From NCBI GenBank assembly GCA_002336485.1, contig DDCZ01000048.1, positions 134,410-198,409 of the forward strand: 64,000 nucleotides of DNA, read 5' to 3'. The stretch is from Flavobacteriales bacterium UBA1993 (GTDB lineage Bacteria; Bacteroidota; Bacteroidia; Flavobacteriales_G; Salibacteraceae). The translations under genes and the position numbers were made by a program. Each line of letters opens with the position of its first letter. Positions within the stretch are counted from its first letter, which is position 1. The notes under the pieces were generated by a model. That model was given only the letters and a program-made list of their open reading frames with translations, was not told the DNA's origin and searched no databases. Of the stretch, positions 8,896 to 17,417 are shown in pieces.

Positions 8896-9923
8896 GTTGT
8901 TGATATTGGTAAATGAATATGTGTTTTAACGGATCCGGAATCTGTGTTTCCGATGGTGAGCCAGGCGTTCTTTCCAAAACTCAAATCCAATCGATTTCGT
9001 GTGTTTTCCAAACCCAAAGATGAAGTTGCTTCCGGCGATGGAATGTACTCCCCGTCGTTCAAGACGTTAATTTCTACATGGTCCGAATGACGTATAGTTT
9101 GAACTAAAATGGCCCCACCCTTTGGCAATTTCGCAATCCCGTGCTTGATGCAGTTCTCCACAATTGTCTGCAGAATAAGTGGTGGTATTTGGATGGATAA
9201 GGTTGAATCGTCAATGTCCATGTTGATTGTTAACCGCTCCTCATATCGCGCCTTTTCAATTTCCAGATAATCGTGGACTATTTGAAGTTCCTTTTTCAAT
9301 TCAATAAACTCTTGCTTGCCCGTTTGAAGTGAGCTGCGCAATACATTGCTAAGCTGAGTTACGGCCTTTTTCGCCTTTTTAGGATCTTCTTCAATCAATG
9401 CACGAATGGTGTTCATTGCGTTAAAAATGAAGTGTGGGTTCATCTGGTCGCGAAGCCTGCGAAGCTCATACTCGTTGCGGGCTGCCTCGAGCTTTAAATT
9501 TTTGATTTCCTCTTTTCGATAGCGTTGGAAGAAGATGTATGCGAAGTAAATGAGGTTCCAAATGAAGAAGAGCATACCCCAAGCAAAAAGGTTCTGATCA
9601 TTCCACAAGAACTTTAATGTCCATCCAAAAATCAAATTTCCGATATGGATATAGGCAAAGTGAAATGCGATGGCCAACAAAATGCACGCTGCAAGCACAC
9701 GGGGAACCAACCGGAAAAGATCCAAGTTTAACCAGCCGAGATTTATTAGGATAGAGCGGTAGAAATGGGTCACGGTGAGTCCCAACGCAAATACTAGGTA
9801 GATCCCTCCAATGGCACCAATGGTGATGTCGTCACCAGACATGATGAAAACACCTGTAGATGCTAAGATGTACAGTGACCACCCTACAATTTGTGCCTTA
9901 TAATAGTTTCTAGACGGAGCCAT
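8892..9923 (-). CDS. LytS-type sensor histidine kinase
   Basis: A histidine kinase of the His_kinase (LytS/YehU) class. About four membrane helices (first ~130 residues) precede a short coiled linker, the phospho-acceptor helix RDQMNPHFIFNAMNTIRALI and an HATPase domain with PPLILQTIVENCIKHGI (N-box) and SSLGLENTRNRL. I place the start at ATG 9923 (MAPSRNYYKAQ, 343 residues) rather than the upstream TTG at 9953, because an exact -7 promoter box lies at 9930-9937, inside that longer reading. It is paired with the downstream LytTR regulator. Confidence 0.9.
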   Translation of the reverse strand: MAPSRNYYKAQIVGWSLYILASTGVFIMSGDDITIGAIGGIYLVFALGLTVTHFYRSILINLGWLNLDLFRLVPRVLAACILLAIAFHFAYIHIGNLIFGWTLKFLWNDQNLFAWGMLFFIWNLIYFAYIFFQRYRKEEIKNLKLEAARNEYELRRLRDQMNPHFIFNAMNTIRALIEEDPKKAKKAVTQLSNVLRSSLQTGKQEFIELKKELQIVHDYLEIEKARYEERLTINMDIDDSTLSIQIPPLILQTIVENCIKHGIAKLPKGGAILVQTIRHSDHVEINVLNDGEYIPSPEATSSLGLENTRNRLDLSFGKNAWLTIGNTDSGSVKTHIHLPISTT

Positions 9924-9929
9924 TACTTT

Positions 9930-9937
9930 CAAATGTA
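9930..9937 (-). promoter_or_regulatory. putative -7 box of the LytS kinase gene
   Basis: CAAATGTA on the plus strand is TACATTTG on the minus strand, an exact TAnnTTTG match. Only 6 nt separate it from the kinase ATG, so transcription could begin at or next to the start codon (possible leaderless mRNA). Confidence 0.45.
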
Positions 9938-10001
9938 GGTGCGACCAATGCAAATAATTAGAAGTTTACATGATTGGGTGCGATTATGGAACAACGGTAA
10001 A

Positions 10002-10009
10002 TAACTTTG
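10002..10009 (+). promoter_or_regulatory. putative -7 box of the acpH-like gene
   Basis: TAACTTTG is an exact TAnnTTTG match. It ends 5 nt before the GTG start that I prefer for the AcpH-like gene, another candidate for a leaderless transcript. Confidence 0.4.
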
Positions 10010-10014
10010 CTCTT

Positions 10015-10599
10015 GTGAATTACCTCGCTCATTTTTACCTGGCACACCCCGAACCAAACCTGATGTTTGGAAATTATATTGGAGATGGTGTGCGTGGGGC
10101 AACGTTCAATTCCTTTTCAGAAGGTGTGCAACGCGGCATCCGTTTTCATCGATTCATCGATACCTACACAGACACGCATGAAGTTGTAAATGAAGCTAAA
10201 AGGCTTTTTTATCCGACGCAATCGAAATTTAGCGCCGTTGTTGTGGATGTCCTATTCGATTATTTCTTAGCCAATAACTGGAATCAATACTCGGGTATAG
10301 AATTAAGCGTCTTCTCACAAGAGTGCTACGATACCATTGCGAATCACTCGGAGTCAATGCCGGCAAGGTCGGCTCGGTTTTACCAATACATGGTCTCGAA
10401 TAATATTCTTGAAAAATATAAGTCTACAAGCGGCATAACCGAGGTGTTTCGTGGAATGGATTCGCGCACCAAATTCACGTCAAACATGCGTAATTCGATT
10501 CAGGATTTGGAAGCGTTTCACGATAACGTAGATCTCGCATTTCACCAGTTTTTCCCTGACTTAAAGTTAGCTACGAAAAAATGGATGGAAGAGAATTAG
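10015..10599 (+). CDS. acpH: acyl carrier protein phosphodiesterase (AcpH-like)
   Basis: AcpH-type (DUF479) enzymes remove 4'-phosphopantetheine from acyl carrier protein in the cytoplasm. The family N-terminus MNYLAHFYLA begins exactly at GTG 10015 here, giving 194 residues, the normal length; an in-frame ATG at 9970 would add 15 residues without family similarity and would cover a promoter box. Further family blocks are LMFGNYIGDGVRG, GIRFHRFIDTYTDTH (the HD-like metal site) and VVVDVLFDYFLANNW. The 3' end overlaps mnmD by 19 bp. Confidence 0.85.
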   Translation: MNYLAHFYLAHPEPNLMFGNYIGDGVRGATFNSFSEGVQRGIRFHRFIDTYTDTHEVVNEAKRLFYPTQSKFSAVVVDVLFDYFLANNWNQYSGIELSVFSQECYDTIANHSESMPARSARFYQYMVSNNILEKYKSTSGITEVFRGMDSRTKFTSNMRNSIQDLEAFHDNVDLAFHQFFPDLKLATKKWMEEN

Positions 10600-11255
10600 A
10601 AATGGAATTGGTGGTGTCTGATGATGGCTCTCACACGATTCGAATTCCATCGCTTAAGGAACACTATCATTCTCACAAGGGAGCTATCCAAGAATGTGCA
10701 CATGTGTTTATCAAAATGGGGTTGGAGCAATTCCCTGAGGATGCCTCATTACGTATTTTTGAAATGGGATTTGGCACAGGATTGAATGTGCTTATGACAG
10801 CTATCAACGCAAGGTCAAGAAGTATCTACTACAAGTCTATTGAGGCATTCCCTTTAGATCGCGATATGATTTCTCGGTTGAATTATCCTGCACAAATCGG
10901 CACCAGCGAGGCTATTCGGCTTTTCGGTGATATTCATGACGCCAATTGGCAATTAGATGTTAAGTTGATCGAGAATTTCGTGCTTCACAAACAGCATACT
11001 GGTTTGCAAGAGCTAGAGTCTGAGACGGGTTTCGACCTCATATACTACGATGCATTTGCACCGCATGCTCAACCAGAACTATGGACTATGGATGTCTGGA
11101 ACAAACTTTTCGAAATGATGAATCCGGGTGGAATTCTTGTTACGTATTGTGCGAAAGGGCAGGTAAGGCGTGACCTTCAATCTGCTGGTTTTGATGTAGA
11201 ACGGCTACCTGGACCTCCTGGAAAGAGGGAAATGCTCAGGGCTCAGAAGGCTTAA
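10581..11255 (+). CDS. mnmD: tRNA 5-methylaminomethyl-2-thiouridine methyltransferase MnmD
   Basis: A stand-alone MnmD (methyltransferase half of MnmC), which completes mnm5s2U34 in tRNAs using S-adenosylmethionine. The 224 residues include the SAM-binding FEMGFGTGLNVLMTA (about 58-72), DLIYYDAFAPHAQPELWT and the C-terminal GPPGKREMLRAQ, all typical of DUF752 proteins. There is no FAD oxidoreductase domain, as expected for the single-domain form. It overlaps the acpH-like gene by 19 bp. Confidence 0.92.
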   Translation: MDGRELEMELVVSDDGSHTIRIPSLKEHYHSHKGAIQECAHVFIKMGLEQFPEDASLRIFEMGFGTGLNVLMTAINARSRSIYYKSIEAFPLDRDMISRLNYPAQIGTSEAIRLFGDIHDANWQLDVKLIENFVLHKQHTGLQELESETGFDLIYYDAFAPHAQPELWTMDVWNKLFEMMNPGGILVTYCAKGQVRRDLQSAGFDVERLPGPPGKREMLRAQKA

Positions 11256-11263
11256 GGATAGCT

Positions 11264-11851
11264 TTATTCAGCAAGCATAAATCCGGGGTCGAATCGCTTC
11301 TCCACCATCTTTTCAATTTTTTGAAACAGCTGTAGCGGTCGAAAAGTGGTCCATTCAAAATCGTTGAGTGCTCCTCCGTATATGAGGTAGTTGTCAATGC
11401 CCGTTGATGTAAAGTCATTGAGCACATGCTGTCGAAAGTTAAGCGCTGCTATCCAACCGTCTTCGACGTCCTCAAACCACTCTTCGTAATAGCAGTCATC
11501 AGAACTATGAAAGTTCATGACGCTTTCGCCAACGATGATGAACTTATTGATTCCCGCATCAATTAAAGCGTCAATAATATCACGCTTCAATGTCATGATA
11601 TCATTATTCAAGGTGTCATTCCATTCGCCGATGAGTTCAATTATCGCGAATTGATCTTCATATTCTACGTAAAGAATTTTGATAAATAGAGTTGCTGATC
11701 CTATGTTGTCCCACTGAGGATGAATGTAGTGGTCGTAGATTGCGTCCGTATAGAACGTCTCTGAATATTCCCTCCCGTAAAACGGGGATTGCTCGTCCAG
11801 TTCGGCCGCATAGAGGTTTCTCCAATTCCAATATGGTTCAATTGTGTGCAT
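11264..11851 (-). CDS. conserved Bacteroidota protein of unknown function
   Basis: A 195-residue acidic, soluble protein without signal peptide or membrane segment. It is rich in Trp, Tyr and Asp, with the stretches HTIEPYWNWRNLYAAELDE, FIIVGESVMNFHSSDDCYYE and FEWTTFRPLQLFQ. The composition and layout look like a Bacteroidota-specific conserved hypothetical. The middle part (GINKFIIVGESVMNFH) has an alternating hydrophobic strand-turn pattern, but I recognise no catalytic motif. It is convergent with mnmD (8 bp apart) and lies 63 bp downstream of murQ on the same strand. Confidence 0.7.
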   Translation of the reverse strand: MHTIEPYWNWRNLYAAELDEQSPFYGREYSETFYTDAIYDHYIHPQWDNIGSATLFIKILYVEYEDQFAIIELIGEWNDTLNNDIMTLKRDIIDALIDAGINKFIIVGESVMNFHSSDDCYYEEWFEDVEDGWIAALNFRQHVLNDFTSTGIDNYLIYGGALNDFEWTTFRPLQLFQKIEKMVEKRFDPGFMLAE

Positions 11852-11914
11852 TCAGTTATTCGAAGAAAGCTTTTAAACGTAACACTTCCGAAGATTGTTT
11901 TGATGTTTTAAACT

Positions 11915-12724
11915 TTAACTCTGATGCGCAAGAACGGCGTTCCTTACACTGCCTTCTTCCAAAAGCAATTTGTTTGCTGCATCGTACTTCAATCCGGTTT
12001 CCGCCATGACCATTTTTGTGCCTCGGTCTACCAATTTGTCGTTGCTGAGCTGCATGTCAACCATTTTATTTCCCTTGACTTTCCCAAGTTTGACCATCAC
12101 GGATGTCGTAATCATGTTAAGGGTCAGTTTTTGAGCTGTTCCCGCTTTCATTCTCGTGCTGCCCGTCACAAACTCAGGTCCAACAATTACCTCAACTGGA
12201 AAATTCGATACGTGTGAAACCGGGGAGTCGGGGTTACATGTTATACACCCTGTAGCGATCCCTTTTTCCTGGCAAGCACGCAGCCCGCCCACGACGTAAG
12301 GCGTACTGCCGGAGGCTGCGATGCCAACTACAACATCCTTGTCGGTAATGTCATACCCCATCATGTCTTTCCACGCCTGAGTAGGGTCATCTTCGGCAAA
12401 TTCAACTGCTTTTCGAATGGCGCCATCGCCTCCCGCGATAATTCCTATTACCACTCCATGTTCAACACCATAAGTGGGCGGACACTCGCTTGCATCGACA
12501 ATGCCTAGTCGGCCACTGGTGCCGGCTCCGATGTAAAACAATCGACCACCTTTTGAAAGTCGATCGTGTACACAATTAGTGAGTGATTCGATTGCTTGTA
12601 TGGATTTTTCTATCGCCAACGGCACCGTTTTGTCCTCTCGATTCATGTTCTTCAACAATTCGAGGGTGCTCATTTTTTCAAGTTGATCGTAATTCGAGCT
12701 TGATTCGGTAATCCTTTGTGTCAT
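11915..12724 (-). CDS. murQ: N-acetylmuramic acid 6-phosphate etherase MurQ
   Basis: MurQ cleaves the D-lactyl ether of MurNAc-6-phosphate to give GlcNAc-6-phosphate, in recycling of the cell's own peptidoglycan. The 269-residue SIS-domain protein shows RLFYIGAGTSGRLGIVDASE (about 61-80), the catalytic-region ECPPTYGV, GIAASGSTPYVVG and TGSTRMKAGTAQK. It is shorter at the C-terminus than E. coli MurQ (about 298), lacking most of the last helical segment, as is common in Bacteroidota. The amidase at 45339-46547 could supply muropeptide substrates. Confidence 0.95.
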   Translation of the reverse strand: MTQRITESSSNYDQLEKMSTLELLKNMNREDKTVPLAIEKSIQAIESLTNCVHDRLSKGGRLFYIGAGTSGRLGIVDASECPPTYGVEHGVVIGIIAGGDGAIRKAVEFAEDDPTQAWKDMMGYDITDKDVVVGIAASGSTPYVVGGLRACQEKGIATGCITCNPDSPVSHVSNFPVEVIVGPEFVTGSTRMKAGTAQKLTLNMITTSVMVKLGKVKGNKMVDMQLSNDKLVDRGTKMVMAETGLKYDAANKLLLEEGSVRNAVLAHQS

Positions 12725-12730
12725 GCGTGC

Positions 12731-12746
12731 TGCTTTATCTAAAGCA
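12731..12746 (-). promoter_or_regulatory. small hairpin in the murQ leader
   Basis: A 6-bp perfect inverted repeat with a 4-nt loop (TGCTTT-atct-AAAGCA) sits 7 nt upstream of the murQ ATG. A second 5-bp hairpin (CGCAT-ttc-ATGCG) lies at 12766-12778. They could be an operator or a leader structure, or chance. Confidence 0.3.
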
Positions 12747-12868
12747 AATGAAGGTCACTTTTCCGCGCATTTCATGCGAAGTCATTGGAACTTTTCAACT
12801 GTATACCTTAGATGACAATGCACCCCGTTATTTTTCCATTGATTTGTCATTGAATGATTTCCGAGTAA

Positions 12869-14371
12869 TTGAAACAATTCTCCCTTCATAATGTAGCCTC
12901 TGGTTTGGCCTTCACGGCCTTGGCCATTGTCGTGGCCATGGTTATGTTCAAATTCAATTTTGTCTATACCGATAGCGACCAATGCATCATGTGGTACGGT
13001 TGCTCAGAATTTCAGTCGGGAAACATTCATATGCTACGCTACTTCGGACAAGACTATGGGTCAATGATTGAAGCTATGTTGGGAGCGATCACAGGACTGT
13101 CTCATTATTACATTGTGCTGCCCCTTATATCTATGTTGCTGCTCTTATTGCCCTACTATATTTCCACCCGAAACGCAGAGAAGGGTTTGACTTGGATGCT
13201 CCCGACAGCTTTTTTACTCTTATTGCCCATAGAATTCTTCATGCTGGGATTCATGCCCCGCGACTTTGTTACGGGTATTGCCTTTACATCCCTTGCGATA
13301 CCGCTTATTGAAAAACGTGTGGGTTGGAGTCAGTTTATTCTTGGATTCATATGCGTTTCGGGCTGGTCTATCCAGCAAAATGCGGCATTGTTGGGAGCAG
13401 TGATAAGTGTAATTGCTGTTTTTAAATCCAATAAAATCGACGTCAAATCGGTCCTAATTGTTGGTGGAGGTTATCTAACAGGCGGGCTCATGCATTTTTT
13501 AGGCAGCGCATACTTTGATGCTCACCCCGAATTCATTGTCCACCACGCCTGGGATTTTCACTACGCTTGGAAACAACTAATGGATGGTTGGAGAAACCTC
13601 GATCGACATTTTGCCTGGATCACACCGCTCCTTCACGGTCAAGGATGGTTTTTTTTAGTGCTGTTGGTTGGATCAACATTGTGGGCTTATTGGAAAAAGA
13701 AATGGGACGTGTTTGCCGCACTTATTGCACTCATCATGTTGACGTATTTCAGCTTTGGAGTGCTGAAAGTTCATGATGGACGAGACAGTGTTTTCTTCAG
13801 CCACGAACGCATGTTTTTAGCAGTGCCAGTGGCCTTACTGCTTTGTATCTCTAGATTGGGGTTGAGTAGGCGGACAGTTTATTTGATGATAGTAGCAGGA
13901 GGCCTGCTGAGCGTTTCATCCCTATTCCAATTCAATTCCAAAATCGATTTTCACACGAATGATGCAAGAGATCATGTGGTTCGAGTAATGCCTGTTTCAA
14001 GGTTCTATGAAACGTGCGCTGAATTAAATGATCTCGCGACCCAGGAGCAGACTACGCTGGTGCTTATCGGGCCAGTTAGCAACCAAGTTGGACCTATGAT
14101 AGCAAGCGGGTTTAATAGCTTGTATGATTCCCCGAGCGTTCTTTTTCCAGGTTATGAGCGAAAAACGTGGGATATGCGTGAATTAGACGCTTCTCGGATG
14201 GATCGATTTCTTTGGATGTTGAATAAAGATGTGGTTCCAAAGTCGGATGCTAACATGCAGGTAAAACTGGTGTCGAAAGGCGAGGAGACAAACATCTGGT
14301 TGGTGTCGGGTGATAAAATAGCTCCGCTGGATGTGTATAGGGAAAACGGCTATGAACCCAGCTCTTATTGA
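12869..14371 (+). CDS. polytopic membrane protein, GT-C-like
   Basis: A 500-residue protein with about 10-11 membrane helices and a soluble C-terminal tail (about 370-500). A first helix leads into a loop with VYTDSDQCIMWYG; an acidic pair in the first periplasmic loop is the hallmark of GT-C glycosyltransferases using lipid-phosphate sugars, so this is a reasonable but unproven class. The start is TTG at 12869, directly after an in-frame TAA; the next ATG would remove most of the first helix. The stop overlaps the next gene (TTGA), so it is coupled to the sulfotransferase-GT4 fusion. A role in surface glycan assembly is inferred from context. Confidence 0.6.
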   Translation: MKQFSLHNVASGLAFTALAIVVAMVMFKFNFVYTDSDQCIMWYGCSEFQSGNIHMLRYFGQDYGSMIEAMLGAITGLSHYYIVLPLISMLLLLLPYYISTRNAEKGLTWMLPTAFLLLLPIEFFMLGFMPRDFVTGIAFTSLAIPLIEKRVGWSQFILGFICVSGWSIQQNAALLGAVISVIAVFKSNKIDVKSVLIVGGGYLTGGLMHFLGSAYFDAHPEFIVHHAWDFHYAWKQLMDGWRNLDRHFAWITPLLHGQGWFFLVLLVGSTLWAYWKKKWDVFAALIALIMLTYFSFGVLKVHDGRDSVFFSHERMFLAVPVALLLCISRLGLSRRTVYLMIVAGGLLSVSSLFQFNSKIDFHTNDARDHVVRVMPVSRFYETCAELNDLATQEQTTLVLIGPVSNQVGPMIASGFNSLYDSPSVLFPGYERKTWDMRELDASRMDRFLWMLNKDVVPKSDANMQVKLVSKGEETNIWLVSGDKIAPLDVYRENGYEPSSY

Positions 14372-16263
14372 TCACACTTGCCTCATATCCAAGGTCTGGA
14401 AACACGTTTCTACGCAATGTGCTTTTTGAGGTTTATGGACTAGAATCATCGACCTTCCACTTCGAAGCTCATGGCGCCGATCCAGATTGGGAAAAAGCGG
14501 CCATAGTCAAGACGCATCAATTACCCCATGAATTGCCGGATATACTTCTGGGTGCTAAGGTTGTATATCTGGTTCGAGATGGGCGAGATGCCGTTGTTAG
14601 CTTAGCGCACCACCGTAAGGATATTTTTGATTCGGGGTCGAGCCTTGATCAGAATATGCTTGAGGCGATGAATGCCGACGAGGGAAGTTATTTTGGGGGC
14701 TGGACAAGACACGTATTGTCGTGGTATAAACGGGCCGATTTGATCATAAGATTCGAAGATTTGATTGCCGATCCCATTCGAGAATGCGAGCGATTAAGAG
14801 GGATCTTGGACTTGCCTAAACCAAAAAAAGACGCACCAACATTTTCTGATCTTAAATCTGGTCAGCCCGAATATGGGTCTGGAAAGTATCACAGCAATAA
14901 AAACTTAGCATCGAACTGGTTTCGATCTGGTAAGGTGAATGGCTGGGAAACGGAAATGTCTGAGAGGCTTCAAACACGGTTTTGGCACTTACATGGCGAA
15001 GCGATGGAGTATGCAGGCTATTCGATGAGCGGAGAGCCTGTCAATCAAACATGGTATGCCAAACCGTCTCCACCTATTTCTGTGCTCATTGAAGCGGGAA
15101 AAGTCACGGAACCCTTCACGGATGGAATAAAGAGGCTTGTGCTTGAATTATTAAGGACAAGCATCGAGTACCCCATTGAAAATGTGCGTGTTACTGCCCT
15201 AATAGATGGGAAATTTTTGACGCCTGAAGCAAGTCTCGAACTGGCCGGCCAAGGAAGATTAAGGTCAAACGGGACATTATTCAGAATAGGGAAACAGGTC
15301 CTGAACTTCCTACTTCCAAGCTACCTATACAACGCCCTTGCGCGCAAAGTGTCTTCGCAAAAATTAAGCGCCTCTAGACAGCGATTGATCCAATCATCGA
15401 CTCACGCGGATTTTGATTTTGTGATCCTTACGCTTCCGCAACATTTCCAATTGATCGAGCATATCCAAACAAAAAAAACGATCGGAATCATTCATGATTT
15501 AACGCATCGCGTCGTACCGGAATTTCACCAGGAAAACAATATTCGGTTGACGCAGCAAGGAATGGATTTCTTGGCCGAACGCAAAGCACACATGATTTCG
15601 GTTTCGAAATCAACCGCCTCAGACCTTGATCATATTGGGTTGGAATCAACCATGATTTATGAAGGGGTGAACCGTCAAATCTTCTATCCGAAAAATTCAG
15701 ATCATTGGAAAAACCTCATTTTCGATAGGTATGAAATTCCCAGAAAAGAATTTTTGCTGAGCGTTTGCACCTTGGAACCCAGGAAGAATTTGAAGGGACT
15801 GCTTCGTGCATATTCACGGCTCGATCCAGCGTTAAGAAAGAAACATCCGATGGTCTTGGCTGGGCGAAAAGGCTGGCATTGGTCAACTTCCATCGTTCCT
15901 GAGGAGTGCAGGACTGATGTCCATTTTATTGGGTTTGTTTCAGAAGCACACCTGTCAGCTCTCTACTCGAATGCCTGCGGCTTTTGTTATATCAGCCATT
16001 ACGAGGGCTTTGGACTTCCGGTCTTAGAGTCGATGGCTTGTGGATGTCCAGTTTTGGTTTCGAATAATACTTCTCTTGCAGAAATAGTGGGTGATTCTGG
16101 AGTGCAGGTTGATCCAAATTCTGAGGAAGCAATTAAAGAGGGGCTTCTGCAACTTCTCAATCCATTGAATAGGACGTCGCTGGCCGAAGCTGCACAAAAA
16201 AAAAGTTGGCAGTTTACGTGGAGTCAAATGTGGCGTCAGCTAGTGGCAAAGACCTTAAGCTAA
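14368..16263 (+). CDS. sulfotransferase-glycosyltransferase (GT4) fusion protein
   Basis: A 631-residue two-domain protein. Residues 1 to about 225 are a PAPS-dependent sulfotransferase: the 5'-phosphosulfate loop SYPRSGNTF (6-14) and the 3'-phosphate motif VVYLVRDGRDAVVSLAHH (65-82). Residues about 232-631 are a complete GT-B, GT4-type glycosyltransferase, with IGIIHDLTHRVVPEF, LSVCTLEPRKNLKGLLRAY and the E-x7-E nucleotide-sugar motif YEGFGLPVLESMACG (E546, E554). The start is TTG at 14368, overlapping the previous stop; the sulfotransferase fold begins at residue 2, so no later start is possible. The sequence is open throughout, with no frameshift at the junction. Likely role: adding a sugar and a sulfate in glycan synthesis. 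Confidence 0.85.
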   Translation: MITLASYPRSGNTFLRNVLFEVYGLESSTFHFEAHGADPDWEKAAIVKTHQLPHELPDILLGAKVVYLVRDGRDAVVSLAHHRKDIFDSGSSLDQNMLEAMNADEGSYFGGWTRHVLSWYKRADLIIRFEDLIADPIRECERLRGILDLPKPKKDAPTFSDLKSGQPEYGSGKYHSNKNLASNWFRSGKVNGWETEMSERLQTRFWHLHGEAMEYAGYSMSGEPVNQTWYAKPSPPISVLIEAGKVTEPFTDGIKRLVLELLRTSIEYPIENVRVTALIDGKFLTPEASLELAGQGRLRSNGTLFRIGKQVLNFLLPSYLYNALARKVSSQKLSASRQRLIQSSTHADFDFVILTLPQHFQLIEHIQTKKTIGIIHDLTHRVVPEFHQENNIRLTQQGMDFLAERKAHMISVSKSTASDLDHIGLESTMIYEGVNRQIFYPKNSDHWKNLIFDRYEIPRKEFLLSVCTLEPRKNLKGLLRAYSRLDPALRKKHPMVLAGRKGWHWSTSIVPEECRTDVHFIGFVSEAHLSALYSNACGFCYISHYEGFGLPVLESMACGCPVLVSNNTSLAEIVGDSGVQVDPNSEEAIKEGLLQLLNPLNRTSLAEAAQKKSWQFTWSQMWRQLVAKTLS

Positions 16264-17417
16264 TCCGACTTTGGAGTATAGAGCATGGATGCCACGAAAA
16301 AGGCGAAGGTCATCATGCCTTTTTGTCGGCATAAGTAGTTTTCAGTTAGCATCACCAAGCCAAAAAAGAGAATGAAATATACCAGCGAGGTGTTTCCTTT
16401 TTTTCGACCGACATACCATAATGCCAAAATGAAGAGCGCGAAAAGCAGAAAGCCGAGAATACCCGTTGTGAGCCAGTAGTGTAGAAATTGATTGTGGGTG
16501 TTGTATTCACCGTCGAAGAATTCGATCTGTTCATATTGACGATAACAATTGTCAAGAACTTCACGGCTATTTCCTGTACCAACACCCCAGATTCCATTTT
16601 CTGAAACTGTCTCGGCGGTGCATTTCCAAATGCCTAAACGCAGGTCGGTAGATGACAGCAAATCACCTTTTTCATAACTCGTAGAAGAGCGGGTGATTTC
16701 TGAAAAGCGTTCACTTAGAACTGGGGTAAATATCAAGCCGATTATGCCTAAAAGTCCAATAAAAGTATAGGCGAATTTTTTAAGTGAAGATTGACCGGAT
16801 TCGACGATGAGAAAAGTGATCGCAGTGATGGTCATGGCTACGAGCGGCATTTTTCCTCCACTAAGAGATATCATGAATAGAAGCAGGAGTGAGATCGAGA
16901 CCCTTCCTATGATTCGAATGGAAAACGATTTCCAAAGAACGAGCAAGGTTAAACACCAAATCAGTGTTAAGTATGTAGGATGTATGTGGAAAGTGGCATC
17001 GATGGTGTCTCTTAAATTCTGGCCAATCGACCCCTCGTTTATTGGACCAAGTGCAGAAAAATAAAACAGGAAGAGTAGAGCTAAGGCACTGTTAGTCCAA
17101 ACGAAGGCCCTGGAGAAAAAAGGCCATTGAAATGGGCTTGATTTAAAATAGAAGAGCGCTGCGATCCAAATAAGCCAGTGCTTCACCTCTAATCCGCCTG
17201 CTTTGGGTGTCCCAACCAATAGCCAGCCGATCAGGCTTATAAAAACGGGAATTAGAAGCCACCAGAATGAAACGTCGGGCCGAAATTGTTTTGGCTCACG
17301 GACTATACGAATCACCAAAAGAACAATGAGAGCGGATGTGGAAACGGCGTTTGGCCAAATCATGAATCCACTTAAAAGGACAAGAAGAAATCGTTCGATT
17401 AAATCAAGCCATTTCAT
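16260..17417 (-). CDS. O-antigen ligase/polymerase family membrane protein
   Basis: A 385-residue integral membrane protein with about 10-12 helices. The large periplasmic loop carries WGVGTGNSREVLDNC, followed by EYNTHNQFLHYWLTTGILG, which matches the Wzy_C (WaaL/Wzy) pattern; the Arg- and His-containing loop is where ligases bind the undecaprenyl-linked glycan. Ligase and polymerase cannot be told apart by eye. Its 3' end overlaps the end of the convergent fusion gene by 4 bp, and its start overlaps the end of the upstream GT4 gene by 14 bp. Confidence 0.82.
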   Translation of the reverse strand: MKWLDLIERFLLVLLSGFMIWPNAVSTSALIVLLVIRIVREPKQFRPDVSFWWLLIPVFISLIGWLLVGTPKAGGLEVKHWLIWIAALFYFKSSPFQWPFFSRAFVWTNSALALLFLFYFSALGPINEGSIGQNLRDTIDATFHIHPTYLTLIWCLTLLVLWKSFSIRIIGRVSISLLLLFMISLSGGKMPLVAMTITAITFLIVESGQSSLKKFAYTFIGLLGIIGLIFTPVLSERFSEITRSSTSYEKGDLLSSTDLRLGIWKCTAETVSENGIWGVGTGNSREVLDNCYRQYEQIEFFDGEYNTHNQFLHYWLTTGILGFLLFALFILALWYVGRKKGNTSLVYFILFFGLVMLTENYLCRQKGMMTFAFFVASMLYTPKSD

